Assembly (NCBI RefSeq): GCF_041051975.1
Contig: NZ_CP163435.1
Span: 3,100,001-3,164,000 of the forward strand
Reading direction: 5' to 3'
Length of the DNA: 64,000 bases
Origin: Streptomyces sp. R21
GTDB taxonomy: Bacteria; Actinomycetota; Actinomycetes; Streptomycetales; Streptomycetaceae
This document shows positions 1-11,319 of the stretch, one piece after another. Position 1 is the stretch's first letter. Every line of letters begins with the position of its first letter. Under the pieces are notes generated by a model. That model worked only from the letters and a program-made list of their open reading frames with translations. It was not told where the DNA came from and ran no database searches. The translations under genes and the position numbers were made by a program.

Positions 1-1199
1 TCGCGGCGCTCGCGCGACTGCCTCAGCAGCAGCGCCTGGTCCTCTTCGAGGAGCGTGGGGAGCAGCCCCGCCAGAGCGTCGATCGCCACCGGCTCCTTGC
101 CGCCGGGGATGCGGCGGGCGAGCATCGCGGTGCCGTTCTCCAGATCACGGGGTCCGACCTCGATGCGTACGGGTACGCCCTTGAGTTCCCAGTCGACGAC
201 GCGGCGTCCGAAGGGGGTGTCGGTGCGGTCGTCCACCCTGACGCGGACGCCCGCCGCCCTGAGCCGGTCGCCGATTTCGTGGACCTTGGCCAGAACCGCG
301 TCGTCGCCCTTGATCGCGAGGACGACGGCCTGCACCTGGGCGAGGCGAGGCGGCACGCGCAGGCCGTTGTCGTCGCCGTGCATCATCACCAGGGCGCCGA
401 TCATGCGGGTCGTCGAGCCCCAGGAGGTCTGCCAGACCAGTTCCTGCTTGCCTTCCTTCGACAGGTACCGGGTCTGGAAGGCCTTGGCGAAGTTCTGGCC
501 CAGCTCATGACTGGTGGCCATCTGGAGGGCCTTGCCGTCGCCCATCATTCCCTCGAGCGTGAGGGTGTTGATGGCGCCCGCGAAGCGTTCCTTGACGGTC
601 TTGCGGCCGGGGACGACGTCCATGGCGAGGACGTTCACCATGAAGTCCTCGTAGACCTTCCGGTGGATGAGCGCGGCGAAGTCGCGTGCCTCCTCGTACG
701 TGGCGTGCGCCGTGTGCCCCTCCTGCCACAGGAACTCGCTCGTCCGCAGGAAGAGCCGGGGCCGCAGTTCCCAACGGACCACGTTCGCCCACTGGTTGAT
801 CAGCAGCGGCAGGTCGCGGTAGCTCTGCACCCACTTCGAGAAGTACTCGTTGATGATCATCTCGGAGGTCGGGCGGACGACCGCGGGCTCCTCCAGCTCC
901 TTGCCGCCGCCATGCGTGACGACCGCAAGCTCGGGCGCGAACCCCTCGACGTGATCGGCCTCCCTGGCCAGGTACGACTGCGGGATCAGGACCGGGAAGT
1001 AGGCGTTCTGGGTGCCCGTCTCCTTGATCCGGGCGTCCATCTCCTGCTGCATCCGCTCCCACAGGCCGTACCCGTACGGCCGGATGACCATGGAGCCGCG
1101 CACCGGGCCGTTGTCGGCCAGCTCGGCCTTGTTGACCAGGTCCTGGTACCAGCGCGGGAAATCGTCCGCCCTGGGCGTGAGAACGGGTGCCTTCGCCAT
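1..1199 (-). CDS. proS: Prolyl-tRNA synthetase, 3' end outside window
   Basis: Charges tRNA-Pro with proline in the cytoplasm. The first 399 residues are visible from an ATG at 1199; the C-terminal part lies beyond the window edge. Class II synthetase core is seen: the N-terminal FPRWYQDLV and GYGLWERMQ segments, the motif-2-like stretch FLRTSEFLWQEGHTAH, and the following anticodon-binding domain with GRRVVDWELKGVPVRIEVGP. There is no inserted editing domain between motifs 2 and 3, so this is the short archaeal/eukaryote-like ProRS type (about 470 aa) rather than the long bacterial type. Function is firm; only the missing C-terminus is unknown. Confidence 0.95.
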   Translation of the reverse strand, partial: MAKAPVLTPRADDFPRWYQDLVNKAELADNGPVRGSMVIRPYGYGLWERMQQEMDARIKETGTQNAYFPVLIPQSYLAREADHVEGFAPELAVVTHGGGKELEEPAVVRPTSEMIINEYFSKWVQSYRDLPLLINQWANVVRWELRPRLFLRTSEFLWQEGHTAHATYEEARDFAALIHRKVYEDFMVNVLAMDVVPGRKTVKERFAGAINTLTLEGMMGDGKALQMATSHELGQNFAKAFQTRYLSKEGKQELVWQTSWGSTTRMIGALVMMHGDDNGLRVPPRLAQVQAVVLAIKGDDAVLAKVHEIGDRLRAAGVRVRVDDRTDTPFGRRVVDWELKGVPVRIEVGPRDLENGTAMLARRIPGGKEPVAIDALAGLLPTLLEEDQALLLRQSRERR

Positions 1200-1263
1200 G
1201 GCGCGCATGCTACGGGGACCGGCCCCGGGAAGGGCAATCGGTTATCCCCCGAAGGGGCGTTGA

Positions 1264-1299
1264 AAGATCCCCCGGAGAGGCCCGGCAAGATCCCCCGGC
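1264..1299. repeat. Short direct repeat in proS upstream region
   Basis: AAGATCCCCCGG occurs at 1264-1275 and again at 1288-1299, between the divergent proS and methyltransferase genes. It could be a regulator site or chance in G+C-rich DNA. Nothing else is recognisable in 1200-1466. Confidence 0.35.
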
Positions 1300-1466
1300 G
1301 GGGCGCCGGAAGGGCGCGCTCAAGCGGCGCACAAGGAGAGGCTCACAACCCCTGGACGCCACGACGAGCGCGGAGTTTCCTGGCATACGGGGGGAGTGCG
1401 AGCGCACTGCACGGGGGCGGACCAACGGGGCACACAAGCAACTCTCGGCAGATTGGGGCGCTTTCG

Positions 1467-2324
1467 ATGACACCTACGCTCGTGCGGCCGCACCGCCCTC
1501 ACGCGGAAACAGCACCCCGCGTGAATCAGTGTGCACGCGCGCGTGACTGGGCCGAGATCCAGGAGCGGATGCTGGTACCGCTCTACGAGGCCGTCTACGA
1601 GCGGCTCGAAGTGGGTGCCGGAACGCGACTGCTGGGCCTCGGCTGCGGTTCGGGGCTCGCCCTCCTGATGGCGGCGTCCCGGGGCGCCGCGGTCACCGGT
1701 GCCGACCGCGCGGCGCCCGAGCGGCTGGCCCTCGCGCGGGAGCGGCTGCTGCCGGGGGCGTGGGGCACGCGCACGCGCGGCGACACCCGGATCATCGACG
1801 GCTCCCCCGTGGACGCGGCCGACGCGGAGACGCCCGCGTACAACCTGGTGACCGCCTTCGAACCGATCGGCTGTCTGGCGGGGGACTCCGAAGGGCTCGG
1901 CGGGCTGTTGGAGTGGGTCACGCCGCTCACCGGGCGCGGCACGCCCGTGGTCCTCGCCGGATGGGGGCCGCCGGAGCGGTGCGCCACCTCCGCCGTGCTC
2001 CGGGTGGCCACCAAGCTGGCGGATCCGCTGCGCAGCACGGGGAGTTGGCGGCCCGCCCTGCGCGACGATCTGGAGGAGGTCGCCCAGCGGGCCGGCCTCA
2101 GGCCGGACGGCTCGGGGCGGGTGGCCTGCCCCTTCGGGTACGCCGACATGGACAGCGCGGTGCGAGGGCTGCTGTCGACGGGCCTGTTCGACGCGGCGGT
2201 CACGGCGACGGACCAGGCGCAGGTCGACAAGGAGCTGACGGAGGCGTTGCATCCGCATCAGCGGCGGGACGGGACGGTGTGGATGCCGAACGTGTTCCGG
2301 TACCTGATCGCCCGGACTCCCTGA
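1467..2324 (+). CDS. SAM-dependent methyltransferase
   Basis: A 285-residue class I methyltransferase of unknown substrate. The SAM-binding motif I is clear (LLGLGCGSGLALLMAASRG followed by an acidic GAD at the end of strand 2), placed at about residues 50-80 as usual. It resembles the small UbiE/SmtA-like methyltransferases found widely in Streptomyces. The ATG at 1467 was chosen because upstream in-frame sequence runs back through the divergent proS gene and is not coding. It stands alone and is followed by a hairpin at 2356-2382. Substrate and pathway cannot be inferred. Confidence 0.75.
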   Translation: MTPTLVRPHRPHAETAPRVNQCARARDWAEIQERMLVPLYEAVYERLEVGAGTRLLGLGCGSGLALLMAASRGAAVTGADRAAPERLALARERLLPGAWGTRTRGDTRIIDGSPVDAADAETPAYNLVTAFEPIGCLAGDSEGLGGLLEWVTPLTGRGTPVVLAGWGPPERCATSAVLRVATKLADPLRSTGSWRPALRDDLEEVAQRAGLRPDGSGRVACPFGYADMDSAVRGLLSTGLFDAAVTATDQAQVDKELTEALHPHQRRDGTVWMPNVFRYLIARTP

Positions 2325-2355
2325 CCGACGACGCCCCGGCAGTCACGTGGTCCTT

Positions 2356-2382
2356 GAACTCCTCGGAAGGTCCGGGGAGTTC
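2356..2382 (+). terminator. Hairpin after methyltransferase gene
   Basis: Arms GAACTCCTCGGA (2356-2367) and TCCGGGGAGTTC (2371-2382) pair with one G-T wobble around a 3-nt loop, 31 nt after the stop codon. There is no U-tract, as is common for Streptomyces terminators. Confidence 0.6.
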
Positions 2383-2526
2383 GAGGCACACGGAAATTTA
2401 CCTGATGCATGTGTGAAGGGTGTGAAGGAAGCGGACGAGGGCGCCTCTCGTTTCGCCAAGTGGCACACCTCCCCCATAGCCTTTCGGACCGCTCGGGGAA
2501 CAACACATCTGCATACAGGAGCTGTT

Positions 2527-3129
2527 TTGCTGCACCACAAGACCGCGCTGCGCCTCGCCGCGCCCGTCGCCGTCCTCGCCCTCTCGCTCACCGCCTGCGG
2601 CGGCGGGGACGACAAGGCCGACGCGAAGAGCACGGCCACTCCGGCGGCCAAGGCCTCGAAGTCCGAGGCCGCGTCCGGAGGCGAGATGGCGACCGGCGAG
2701 AGCGCCACGGGGAAGGTCAAGGAGGAGGAGGGCGTGGTCACGTACGACGTCCTCGCCACGAAGGTCGACATCGGCACCGAGGCCGAGGCGGCGAAGCTCG
2801 TCCAGGACAAGAAGGACGCCAAGGGCAAGGTGCTCGCCATCGCCCACGTCAAGTTCACGCACAAGAGCGGGCCCGCCATCACGAGCTCGTCCGACGCGAA
2901 CGACGGCTCCACCGTCTGGGCCGACGGACAGCGCGGCGCGATCCTCATCGGCTCCTCCACCGAAGGTGTCCCGGGCTGCGAGGACGCCTACGACGTCGAG
3001 AGCTGGAAGCAGGGCGAGAGCCACACCTTCTGCGAGGCCTACCTGATCCCCGCGAGCACGAAGAACGCGGAGATCCACTGGTCCGAGGAGGACGGCGAGC
3101 CGTACATCTGGAAGTTCGCCAACAAGTAG
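2527..3129 (+). CDS. Putative secreted lipoprotein
   Basis: A 200-residue exported protein of unknown function. A positively charged start (HHKTALR), a hydrophobic segment and a lipobox LTAC with Cys24 indicate lipoprotein processing. An Ala/Lys/Ser linker of about 45 residues follows, then a compact domain with two cysteines (PGCEDAYD and HTFCEAYL) that could form a disulfide. The TTG at 2527 is preferred because AGGAG lies at 2517-2521, the signal peptide then begins at once, and the in-frame extension upstream crosses the hairpin at 2356-2382. The domain looks like the beta-sandwich lipoproteins of Streptomyces, but I do not recognise a family. Confidence 0.75.
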   Translation: MLHHKTALRLAAPVAVLALSLTACGGGDDKADAKSTATPAAKASKSEAASGGEMATGESATGKVKEEEGVVTYDVLATKVDIGTEAEAAKLVQDKKDAKGKVLAIAHVKFTHKSGPAITSSSDANDGSTVWADGQRGAILIGSSTEGVPGCEDAYDVESWKQGESHTFCEAYLIPASTKNAEIHWSEEDGEPYIWKFANK

Positions 3130-3153
3130 ACGTCGTAGAAGTAGACGTCGTAC
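3124..3153. repeat. 15-bp tandem duplication over the lipoprotein stop codon
   Basis: AAGTAGACGTCGTAG at 3124-3138 is repeated at 3139-3153 with one change. The first copy contains the stop codon of the lipoprotein gene, and the second copy places another in-frame stop after it. Confidence 0.7.
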
Positions 3154-3197
3154 GGGCCCTGGGCCCTGGGCCGCACGGTCCGGGGCCCGACGCGTAG

Positions 3198-3255
3198 CCC
3201 CCGTCCGCCCGTCCGCCCGTCTGCCCGTCCCCCCGTCCGCCCGTCTGCCGCCCGC
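3198..3255. repeat. CCCGTCCG octamer-like array
   Basis: About six imperfect copies of CCCGTCCG/CCCGTCTG fill the space between the convergent lipoprotein and ftsH genes. The strand is strongly pyrimidine-biased. It looks like slippage-prone simple sequence, and no function is visible. Confidence 0.65.
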
Positions 3256-3259
3256 CCGG

Positions 3260-5200
3260 CTATCCGTCCTTCTTCGTCAGCCGCGTGATCCCCGCGATGC
3301 GGTACGCGTCCGCCTCCTCCAGGGTCTCGTTCGCCAGGAGCGCTTCGGCGAGCGCGTCCAGTTGGTCGCGGTGCTCGCGGAGTTGGTTGCAGGCCTGGTC
3401 GTAGCACTCGTCCACGATGCGGCGCATCTCGTGGTCGATGACGTCCAGGGTCTGGGGCGCGGCCGAGAGTCCGTAGGCCTGCTGGGCGTCGTTCGGGAGG
3501 GCCGAGAGGCGGCCCACGCGCTCGCTCATGCCCCAGCGGGCGACCATGCCGCGCGCGATGTTCGTGACCTGCTCCAGGTCGTTCTCGGCGCCGGTCGTGA
3601 TGACTCCGTAGACGACCTGTTCCGCCGCCATGCCGCCGAGCGCGCCGATGATCCGGCCGCGCAGGTACTCCTCGGTGTAGGCGTACCTGTCCGAGTCCGG
3701 CGTCGACAGCGTGACGCCGAGTGCCCGGCCGCGCGGCACGATGGTGATCTTGCGAACGGGGTCGGCGCCTGGTTGCAGCATGCCCAGCAGGGCGTGGCCG
3801 CTCTCGTGGTAGGCCGTGCGGCGCCGTTCCTCGGCGGGCATGACGAGCGGGCGTTCGGCTCCCAGCTGCACCTTCTCCAGCGCTTCGGAGAGGTCCGTCT
3901 GCGTCACCTGCTCCTGCTGGCGCTTGACCGCGAGCAGGGCCGCCTCATTGGCGAGGTTGGCCAGCTCCGCGCCGGTCATGCCGGGGGTCGTACGGGCCAC
4001 CTGGGCGAGATCGACGTCCCGGGCGAGCGGGATCTGCCGGGTGTGGATCTCCAGGATCGCCTCGCGGCCGCCGCGGTCGGGCGGCGAGACGACGACGACC
4101 CGGTCGAAGCGGCCGGGGCGGGTCAGCGCCGGGTCCAGCACGTCGGCGCGGTTCGTCGCCGCGATGACGATCACGCCCTCCGAGCCCGAGAAGCCGTCCA
4201 TCTCGGTGAGGATCTGGTTCAGGGTCTGCTCGCGCTCGTCATGGCCGCCCATGCCGGCGCCGCCGCCGCGGGCCCGCCCGATGGTGTCGATCTCGTCGAT
4301 GAAGATGATCGACGGCGCCACCTTGCGGGCCTCCGCGAACAGTTCGCGAACGCGCGAGGCGCCCACGCCCACGATCATCTCGATGAACTCGGAGGCCGAG
4401 GCCGAGAAGAACGGCACCCCCGCCTCCCCCGCGACCGCCCGCGCCAGCAGCGTCTTGCCGGTGCCGGGCGGGCCGGCGAGCAGCACACCGCGGGGCATCT
4501 TGGCGCCCATCTTCCGGTACGCGTCCGGGTTCTTGAGGAAGTCCACGACGTCGTTGAGTTCGCCCTCGACCTCGTCGATCCCGGCCACGTCCTCGAACGT
4601 GGTGCGCTCGGATCCGGGCTCCAGCTCGACCGGCTTGGGAGGCGCCTTGCGGCCGAGCATGCCGCCCGCGCCGCCGCCCAGGCCCGCGCGCATCCGGCGT
4701 GCGATGAAGATCCACAGCACGACCAGGAGCAGCATCGGGGCCAGCGAGATGAGCAGGTTGGCGAGGAAGCTGCGGTGCTGGACGACCGGTTCCGCGGTGA
4801 CCGTGACGTTGTGCTTGGTCAGGTCCTCCCAGAGCTGGTCGTCGGCGAAGGCCGGGCGCTGGGTCTTGAACTTGGTGTACTTCCCGTCGCCCTCGGGATT
4901 GTCCTTGGCGTCCTTGAGCTGCCCCTGGATCGCGTCGCCCTTGGAGTAGATCTTGGTGACGTTGCCGGCGTCGACCTGCTTGCTGAACTCCGTGTACGAG
5001 ATCGTCGGCTCGTCGCCCTCGTTGAAGAAGGACAGCACGAGGTTGGCGATGAGGAAGACGACCAGGGCGGTCAGGGCCAGGTTCCACCAGCCGCTCCGCC
5101 TGCCCCGCTTGCCGGGTGGCGGCTTCGGCGGCTCCTCGGGGGTGCCCTCGCTACGCCACGGCTTCTCGGGGGTCTTGCGCGGCGGCACAGGGTTGCTCAT
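3260..5200 (-). CDS. ftsH: ATP-dependent zinc metalloprotease FtsH
   Basis: Membrane-anchored AAA+ protease that extracts and degrades misassembled or regulatory membrane proteins. The 646-residue protein has a Pro-rich cytoplasmic N-terminus, a membrane segment near 41-59, an extracytoplasmic domain to about 140, and a second membrane segment near 148-167. It then has Walker A GPPGTGKT (243-250), Walker B IIFIDEID (about 298-305), the second region of homology near 345-370, and the zinc site HESGH (465-469). All catalytic residues are present and length is normal. Streptomyces usually carries more than one FtsH; this is the copy next to ffh. It begins only 50 bp after the ffh terminator. Confidence 0.96.
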   Translation of the reverse strand: MSNPVPPRKTPEKPWRSEGTPEEPPKPPPGKRGRRSGWWNLALTALVVFLIANLVLSFFNEGDEPTISYTEFSKQVDAGNVTKIYSKGDAIQGQLKDAKDNPEGDGKYTKFKTQRPAFADDQLWEDLTKHNVTVTAEPVVQHRSFLANLLISLAPMLLLVVLWIFIARRMRAGLGGGAGGMLGRKAPPKPVELEPGSERTTFEDVAGIDEVEGELNDVVDFLKNPDAYRKMGAKMPRGVLLAGPPGTGKTLLARAVAGEAGVPFFSASASEFIEMIVGVGASRVRELFAEARKVAPSIIFIDEIDTIGRARGGGAGMGGHDEREQTLNQILTEMDGFSGSEGVIVIAATNRADVLDPALTRPGRFDRVVVVSPPDRGGREAILEIHTRQIPLARDVDLAQVARTTPGMTGAELANLANEAALLAVKRQQEQVTQTDLSEALEKVQLGAERPLVMPAEERRRTAYHESGHALLGMLQPGADPVRKITIVPRGRALGVTLSTPDSDRYAYTEEYLRGRIIGALGGMAAEQVVYGVITTGAENDLEQVTNIARGMVARWGMSERVGRLSALPNDAQQAYGLSAAPQTLDVIDHEMRRIVDECYDQACNQLREHRDQLDALAEALLANETLEEADAYRIAGITRLTKKDG

Positions 5201-5249
5201 ATGCGGACGTTACGACACGGAGCAGGCACCGGCACCCGCAGAATGCGCC

Positions 5250-5279
5250 GGGGGCGCCCCTCCGAAGAGGAGCGCCCCC
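5250..5279 (-). terminator. Terminator hairpin after ffh
   Basis: Arms 5250-5261 (GGGGGCGCCCCT) and 5268-5279 (AGGAGCGCCCCC) pair with one mismatch in the 126-bp gap between the ffh stop and the ftsH start. It separates the two same-strand genes. Confidence 0.7.
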
Positions 5280-5325
5280 GAGGACGTATGCGATGAGCCG
5301 TCAGCCCATGAGTTTCCTGCGGTCG

Positions 5326-6876
5326 TCAGCCCATGAACTTCTTGAACTCGTCCGGCAGCTCGAAGTTCTGCCCCTGCTGGGGCAGCCCGAACGCGTCGCC
5401 GCCCGGCTGGGCCCCGGCCTCGCGGCGCTGGGCCTCCTCCAGTTCCTGCTGCTTGCGCTTCATCGGGTTGCCGGAGCGCTGCTTGCCCTTGGCCTGCTTC
5501 TGCTTCTTCTTGGCCCGGCCGGGGCCGCCGCCCATGCCCGGCATCCCGGGCATCCCCGGCATGCCGCCGCCCTGGGCCATGCGGGACATCATCTTGCGGG
5601 CCTCGAAGAACCGCTCGACCAGGTTCTTGACGGCGCTGACCTCGACACCGGAGCCCTTGGCGATACGGGCACGGCGCGAGCCGTTGATGATCGTCGCGTC
5701 ATGGCGCTCGGCCGGGGTCATCGACTTGATGATGGCGGCCGTGCGGTCGACGTCACGCTCGTCGAGGTTGTTGATCTGGTCCTTGATCTGGCCCATGCCG
5801 GGAAGCATGCCGAGCAGCTTGGAGATGCTGCCCATCTTCCTGACCTGCTCCATCTGGGCCAGGAAGTCGTCCAGGGTGAAGTCCTGGCCCTTCTTGGACG
5901 CCAGCTTGGAGGCCATCTGCTCGGCCTCTTCCTGACTGAACGTCTTCTCCGCCTGCTCGATCAGGGTGAGCAGGTCACCCATGTCGAGAATGCGGGAGGC
6001 CATCCGGTCAGGGTGGAACGCGTCGAAGTCGTCGAGCTTCTCGCCGTTCGACGCGAACATGATCGGCTTGCCGGTGATCTGGCGGATCGACAGGGCGGCG
6101 CCACCACGGGCGTCTCCGTCGAGCTTGGAGAGCACCACGCCGTCGAAGCCGACGCCGTCGCGGAAGGCCTCGGCCGTGTTGACGGCGTCCTGACCGATCA
6201 TCGCGTCGACGACGAAGAGGATCTCGTCCGGCGAGACCGCGTCACGGATGTCGGCGGCCTGCTGCATCATGTCCTGATCGATGCCGAGGCGGCCCGCGGT
6301 GTCCACGATCACGATGTCGTGGACCTTCGTCTTCGCGAACTCGATGGAGTCCTTGGCGACCTTGACCGGGTCACCGACGCCGTTGCCCGGCTCGGGCGCG
6401 TAGACCGCGACACCGGCGCGCTCGGCGACGACGCTGAGCTGGTTCACCGCGTTCGGGCGCTGGAGGTCGGCGGCGACGAGCAGCGGCGAGTGGCCCTGGT
6501 CCTTGAGGTGCTTGCCGAGCTTGCCCGCGAGGGTCGTCTTACCGGCACCCTGGAGACCCGCGAGCATGATCACGGTCGGGGGGTTCTTGGCGAACCGCAG
6601 GCGGCGGGTCTCGCCGCCGAGGATCGTGACGAGTTCCTCGTTCACGATCTTCAGAACCTGCTGGGCCGGGTTCAGCGCCTTGGAGACATCGCTTCCGAGC
6701 GCGCGCTCCTTGACGTTCTTGATGAAGGTCCGCACGACCGGGAGGGCCACATCGGCCTCGAGGAGCGCGATACGGATCTCGCGTGCGGTGGCGTCGATGT
6801 CGGCTTCGGACAGTCGGCCCTTGCCCCGCAGGTTCTTGAACGTCGCTGAGAGGCGATCGGAGAGAGTATCGAACAC
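5326..6876 (-). CDS. ffh: Signal recognition particle GTPase Ffh
   Basis: Protein subunit of the signal recognition particle. It binds 4.5S RNA and nascent signal sequences and docks with FtsY. The 516 residues comprise an N-domain, a GTPase domain with GLQGAGKTTLAGKLGKHL and the DTAGR and SKLDGDARGG motifs, and a C-terminal M domain. The M domain is Met/Gly-rich (GGGMPGMPGMPGMGG near residue 430), as expected for signal-sequence binding. The GTG/ATG start at 6876 gives the usual MFDTLSDRL N-terminus. Its partner ftsY lies about 9 kb away. No anomalies in the coding part. Confidence 0.97.
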   Translation of the reverse strand: MFDTLSDRLSATFKNLRGKGRLSEADIDATAREIRIALLEADVALPVVRTFIKNVKERALGSDVSKALNPAQQVLKIVNEELVTILGGETRRLRFAKNPPTVIMLAGLQGAGKTTLAGKLGKHLKDQGHSPLLVAADLQRPNAVNQLSVVAERAGVAVYAPEPGNGVGDPVKVAKDSIEFAKTKVHDIVIVDTAGRLGIDQDMMQQAADIRDAVSPDEILFVVDAMIGQDAVNTAEAFRDGVGFDGVVLSKLDGDARGGAALSIRQITGKPIMFASNGEKLDDFDAFHPDRMASRILDMGDLLTLIEQAEKTFSQEEAEQMASKLASKKGQDFTLDDFLAQMEQVRKMGSISKLLGMLPGMGQIKDQINNLDERDVDRTAAIIKSMTPAERHDATIINGSRRARIAKGSGVEVSAVKNLVERFFEARKMMSRMAQGGGMPGMPGMPGMGGGPGRAKKKQKQAKGKQRSGNPMKRKQQELEEAQRREAGAQPGGDAFGLPQQGQNFELPDEFKKFMG

Positions 6877-6963
6877 GGCGCTCGTCGGTCCTCAGGGGTC
6901 GGGGGCGATGGGAATCGCCCTCCAGGGTATCTGGCCGCGTGCGGTGGGGTCTCCACCGCGGTT

Positions 6964-7059
6964 GTACGAGACCGGGGCGGGCCCCCGATCCCGTACGGAA
7001 CCGGGCGCTCCGGCCCCGTATCCGCAGGAAACGGGAGGCCCGGCCTCGTACGGAACCGG
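6964..7059. repeat. GTACGGAACCGG direct repeats between ffh and glnD
   Basis: GTACGGAACCGG occurs at 6993-7004 and 7048-7059, with a degenerate copy (GTACGAGACCGG) at 6964-6975. They lie in the 190-bp space between glnD and ffh and may reflect local duplication or a regulator site. Confidence 0.4.
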
Positions 7060-7066
7060 ACGCGCT

Positions 7067-9517
7067 CTAGCCCCGCAGCGTCTCCTCCAGCGCACGTGCC
7101 ACGGAGGCCGCCTCCTCGCCCGGCAGGGGGGCGCCCTTCGGGCCGGTGACGTAGAAGGCGTCCACGGCGTTGGCGCCGAGTGTGGAGACGTGCATGCTGC
7201 GCACCTGGACGCGCGCCTGGTCCAGGGCGCGGCCGATGCGGTGCAGCAGTCCGGGGGCGTCGTGCGCGCGGACCTCGATGACGGTGGCGTGGCGGGAGGC
7301 CGCCGGGGCGACCGTCACCCGGGCCGGGGGTGCCACCACGCCCCGGCGCCGGGGGTAGGCGGCGTCGCGCTCGGCGAGACGCGCTGCGATGTCCAGGGAG
7401 CCGTCGAGGGCGCGGACGAGGTCGGCGCGCAGCCGGGCGGCCTGCGGGAGCGAACCGTACTCGGCGGCCACCCGCCAGTTCAGGAGCAGCACGGAGCCCT
7501 GGACGCTGTCGGGGAGGTCCAGGGCGCGCAGCTCCGCCGTGCGTACGGTCAGGCGGTGCATGGCGAGAACGCCGGCGACCGCCGGGAGCACGCCGGGCTG
7601 GTCGGGCACGGCGATGACGAGTTCCACGCCGAGGGGTTCCGGGTCTGCCGGGGTCCCGGTCTCCTCGGCCGGCGGTTCCGTCTGCGCGCGCAGGGACAGG
7701 ACGGGCCCTCGGGTGCGGAACGCCTCGATCGCGAGCCGTTCCTGCTCGGCCGTGGGCGCGGCGGCCTCCGGCTCCTCAGGGGCGTCCCCGGCGAGCACGG
7801 CGGCGACCCGCTTGACGAGGTCGGCGACCAGGGAGCCGCGCCACGAGGACCAGGCGGCCGGTCCGGTGGCCAGCGCGTCCGACTCGGTGAGGGCGTGCAG
7901 CAGTTCCAGGGTGCCCTGGGAGCCGACGGCCTCGGCGACCGAGCGCACGGTCGCCGGGTCCTCCAGGTCGCGCCGGGTCGCCGTCTCGACGAGGAGCAGG
8001 TGGTGGCGTACGAGGGTGGCGAGGACGGCGACGTCCGCGCGGTCGAAGCCGATGCGCACGGCGACGTCCTTGGCGATGATCTCGCCGGCGACGGAGTGGT
8101 CGCCGGGCCAGCCCTTGCCGATGTCGTGCAGCAGGGAGGCGACGAGGAGCAGGTCGGGCCGGCCCACCCGGCGGGTCATCTCGGAGGCGCGCACCGCCGT
8201 CTCGATGAGGTGCCGGTCGACGGTCCAGATGTGCACGGCATTGCGCTGCGGGCGGCAGCGGACCCGCTCCCAGTCGGGCAGCAGGCGCGTGATCAGGCCC
8301 TCCGCCTCCAGCGCCTCCCAGACCTCGATGGTCGGGCTGCCCGAGCCGAGCAGCGTGACGAGCTGTTCGCGCGCCTCGGCGGGCCAGGGCGTGGGCAGGG
8401 GGCGCGCGGCGGCTGCCATGCGCCGTACGGCGTGCAGGGAGAGCGGAAGTCCGGACTGCGCGGCGGCGGCCGCCGCGCGCAACGGGAGCACAGGGTCGCG
8501 TTCGGGGCGCGCGGCGCGTGCGAGCACCACCTCGCCGTCCTGCTCGACCACACCCTCCGCGAGCGGCGACCGTTCGGCGACGGGCTTGCCGCCGCCCAGC
8601 ATGGCGCGCAGGCGCGGACGCACGGCGCGCGACCGCAGCACGCGCCCCACCTCGCGCCACGTCACATCGCTGGCATACGAGACGACACGCGCCGCTTCGT
8701 AGACCTGGCGCAGCAGCGTGTCGGCGTCGAGGAGGCCCAGTTCCGCGGCGACCTGGTCCTGCTCCTGGAGCGCCAGCCGGTCGGTGGCGCGGCCGGTGGC
8801 CAGGTGGAGCGCGTCGCGGACGTCGAGGAGCCGGCGCCGGGCGTCGGAGAGGCCCTCGCGGGGCGCGTCGGCGAGCCAGGATGCGGCGACGGCGCGTAGG
8901 GCGGTCGCGTCGCGCAGGCCGCCGCGCGCCTCCTTCAGGTCGGGTTCCAGCAGGTACTGCAACTCGCCCTGCCGTTCGGCCCGCTCGGCGCAGAGTTCCT
9001 GAAGCTCGGGGAGGCGCTTCGGTGCCTGGTTGCGCCAGTCGGCGAGGACGGCCGTGCGCAGTCCGGCGGTGAGCCCGAGGTCGCCCGCGAGGTGGCGGGC
9101 GTCCAGCAGGCCGAGTTGGACTTTCAAATCCTCCCCCGCGGTCTTGCGTGCCTCGGCAGGCGTGCGGACGGAGTGGTCGAGGGCCAGGCCGAGGTCCCAG
9201 ACGGGGTACCAGATGCGGTCGGCGAGGGCGGCGACCGCGCCGGAATCGCTGCCGTCGTGCAGGAGCAGCAGGTCGAGGTCGCTGCGTGGGGAGAGCTCGC
9301 CGCGTCCGTATCCGCCGACGGCGACCAGCGAGACGCCGCGCAGCCCTTCGGTGCCGGCGGAGAACAGGCCGGTGAGCCAGTCGTCCGTGAGCTCGGCGAG
9401 GGCAGCACGGCGCGGCGGCCCGGACCGCGCCCCCTCTTGGAGGAGGCGCAGCCGGGCCGCCGCATAGCCGCTGGGTCCCGAGTCATCTGCTTCCGTACGC
9501 ATGTCCGTACTCGTCAC
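7067..9517 (-). CDS. glnD: PII nucleotidyltransferase GlnD
   Basis: Nitrogen-status sensor that modifies and demodifies the PII protein GlnK. In Streptomyces the known modification is adenylylation of Tyr51 rather than uridylylation. The 816-residue protein has the nucleotidyltransferase motif GGYGRGELSPRSDLDLLLL near residues 67-87. It also has an HD phosphohydrolase domain with LLHDIGKGWPGDHS in the middle, and two C-terminal ACT domains (one beginning ELVIAVPDQPGVL, one HDAPGLLHRIG). A GTG at 9517 is the start. It is 27 bp downstream of glnK and is the third gene of amtB-glnK-glnD, so it should be controlled from the GlnR operator upstream of amtB. Confidence 0.95.
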   Translation of the reverse strand: MTSTDMRTEADDSGPSGYAAARLRLLQEGARSGPPRRAALAELTDDWLTGLFSAGTEGLRGVSLVAVGGYGRGELSPRSDLDLLLLHDGSDSGAVAALADRIWYPVWDLGLALDHSVRTPAEARKTAGEDLKVQLGLLDARHLAGDLGLTAGLRTAVLADWRNQAPKRLPELQELCAERAERQGELQYLLEPDLKEARGGLRDATALRAVAASWLADAPREGLSDARRRLLDVRDALHLATGRATDRLALQEQDQVAAELGLLDADTLLRQVYEAARVVSYASDVTWREVGRVLRSRAVRPRLRAMLGGGKPVAERSPLAEGVVEQDGEVVLARAARPERDPVLPLRAAAAAAQSGLPLSLHAVRRMAAAARPLPTPWPAEAREQLVTLLGSGSPTIEVWEALEAEGLITRLLPDWERVRCRPQRNAVHIWTVDRHLIETAVRASEMTRRVGRPDLLLVASLLHDIGKGWPGDHSVAGEIIAKDVAVRIGFDRADVAVLATLVRHHLLLVETATRRDLEDPATVRSVAEAVGSQGTLELLHALTESDALATGPAAWSSWRGSLVADLVKRVAAVLAGDAPEEPEAAAPTAEQERLAIEAFRTRGPVLSLRAQTEPPAEETGTPADPEPLGVELVIAVPDQPGVLPAVAGVLAMHRLTVRTAELRALDLPDSVQGSVLLLNWRVAAEYGSLPQAARLRADLVRALDGSLDIAARLAERDAAYPRRRGVVAPPARVTVAPAASRHATVIEVRAHDAPGLLHRIGRALDQARVQVRSMHVSTLGANAVDAFYVTGPKGAPLPGEEAASVARALEETLRG

Positions 9518-9544
9518 CCAGTGGCTCCTGTTCGCTTCTTCTGT

Positions 9545-11220
<1,676 letters not shown>

Positions 11221-11319
11221 CGGCGTCTCCTCGTCATTGGTACGGCCCCGTGCGGGCGAAGCCTGTAAGCGGGTCATGAGGGGTGGGCCGGTTATGCGCC
11301 ATGAGATTGGCGCAGCGCG

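Noticed and set aside
3198..3255. Possible CRISPR-like array of short repeats
   Set aside because: Units are 8-bp simple sequence with no spacers, and no cas genes are present.
5333..6849. Long open frames antisense to ffh and ftsH
   Set aside because: They mirror the codon bias of the real genes, as is normal in G+C-rich DNA, and have no family motifs.
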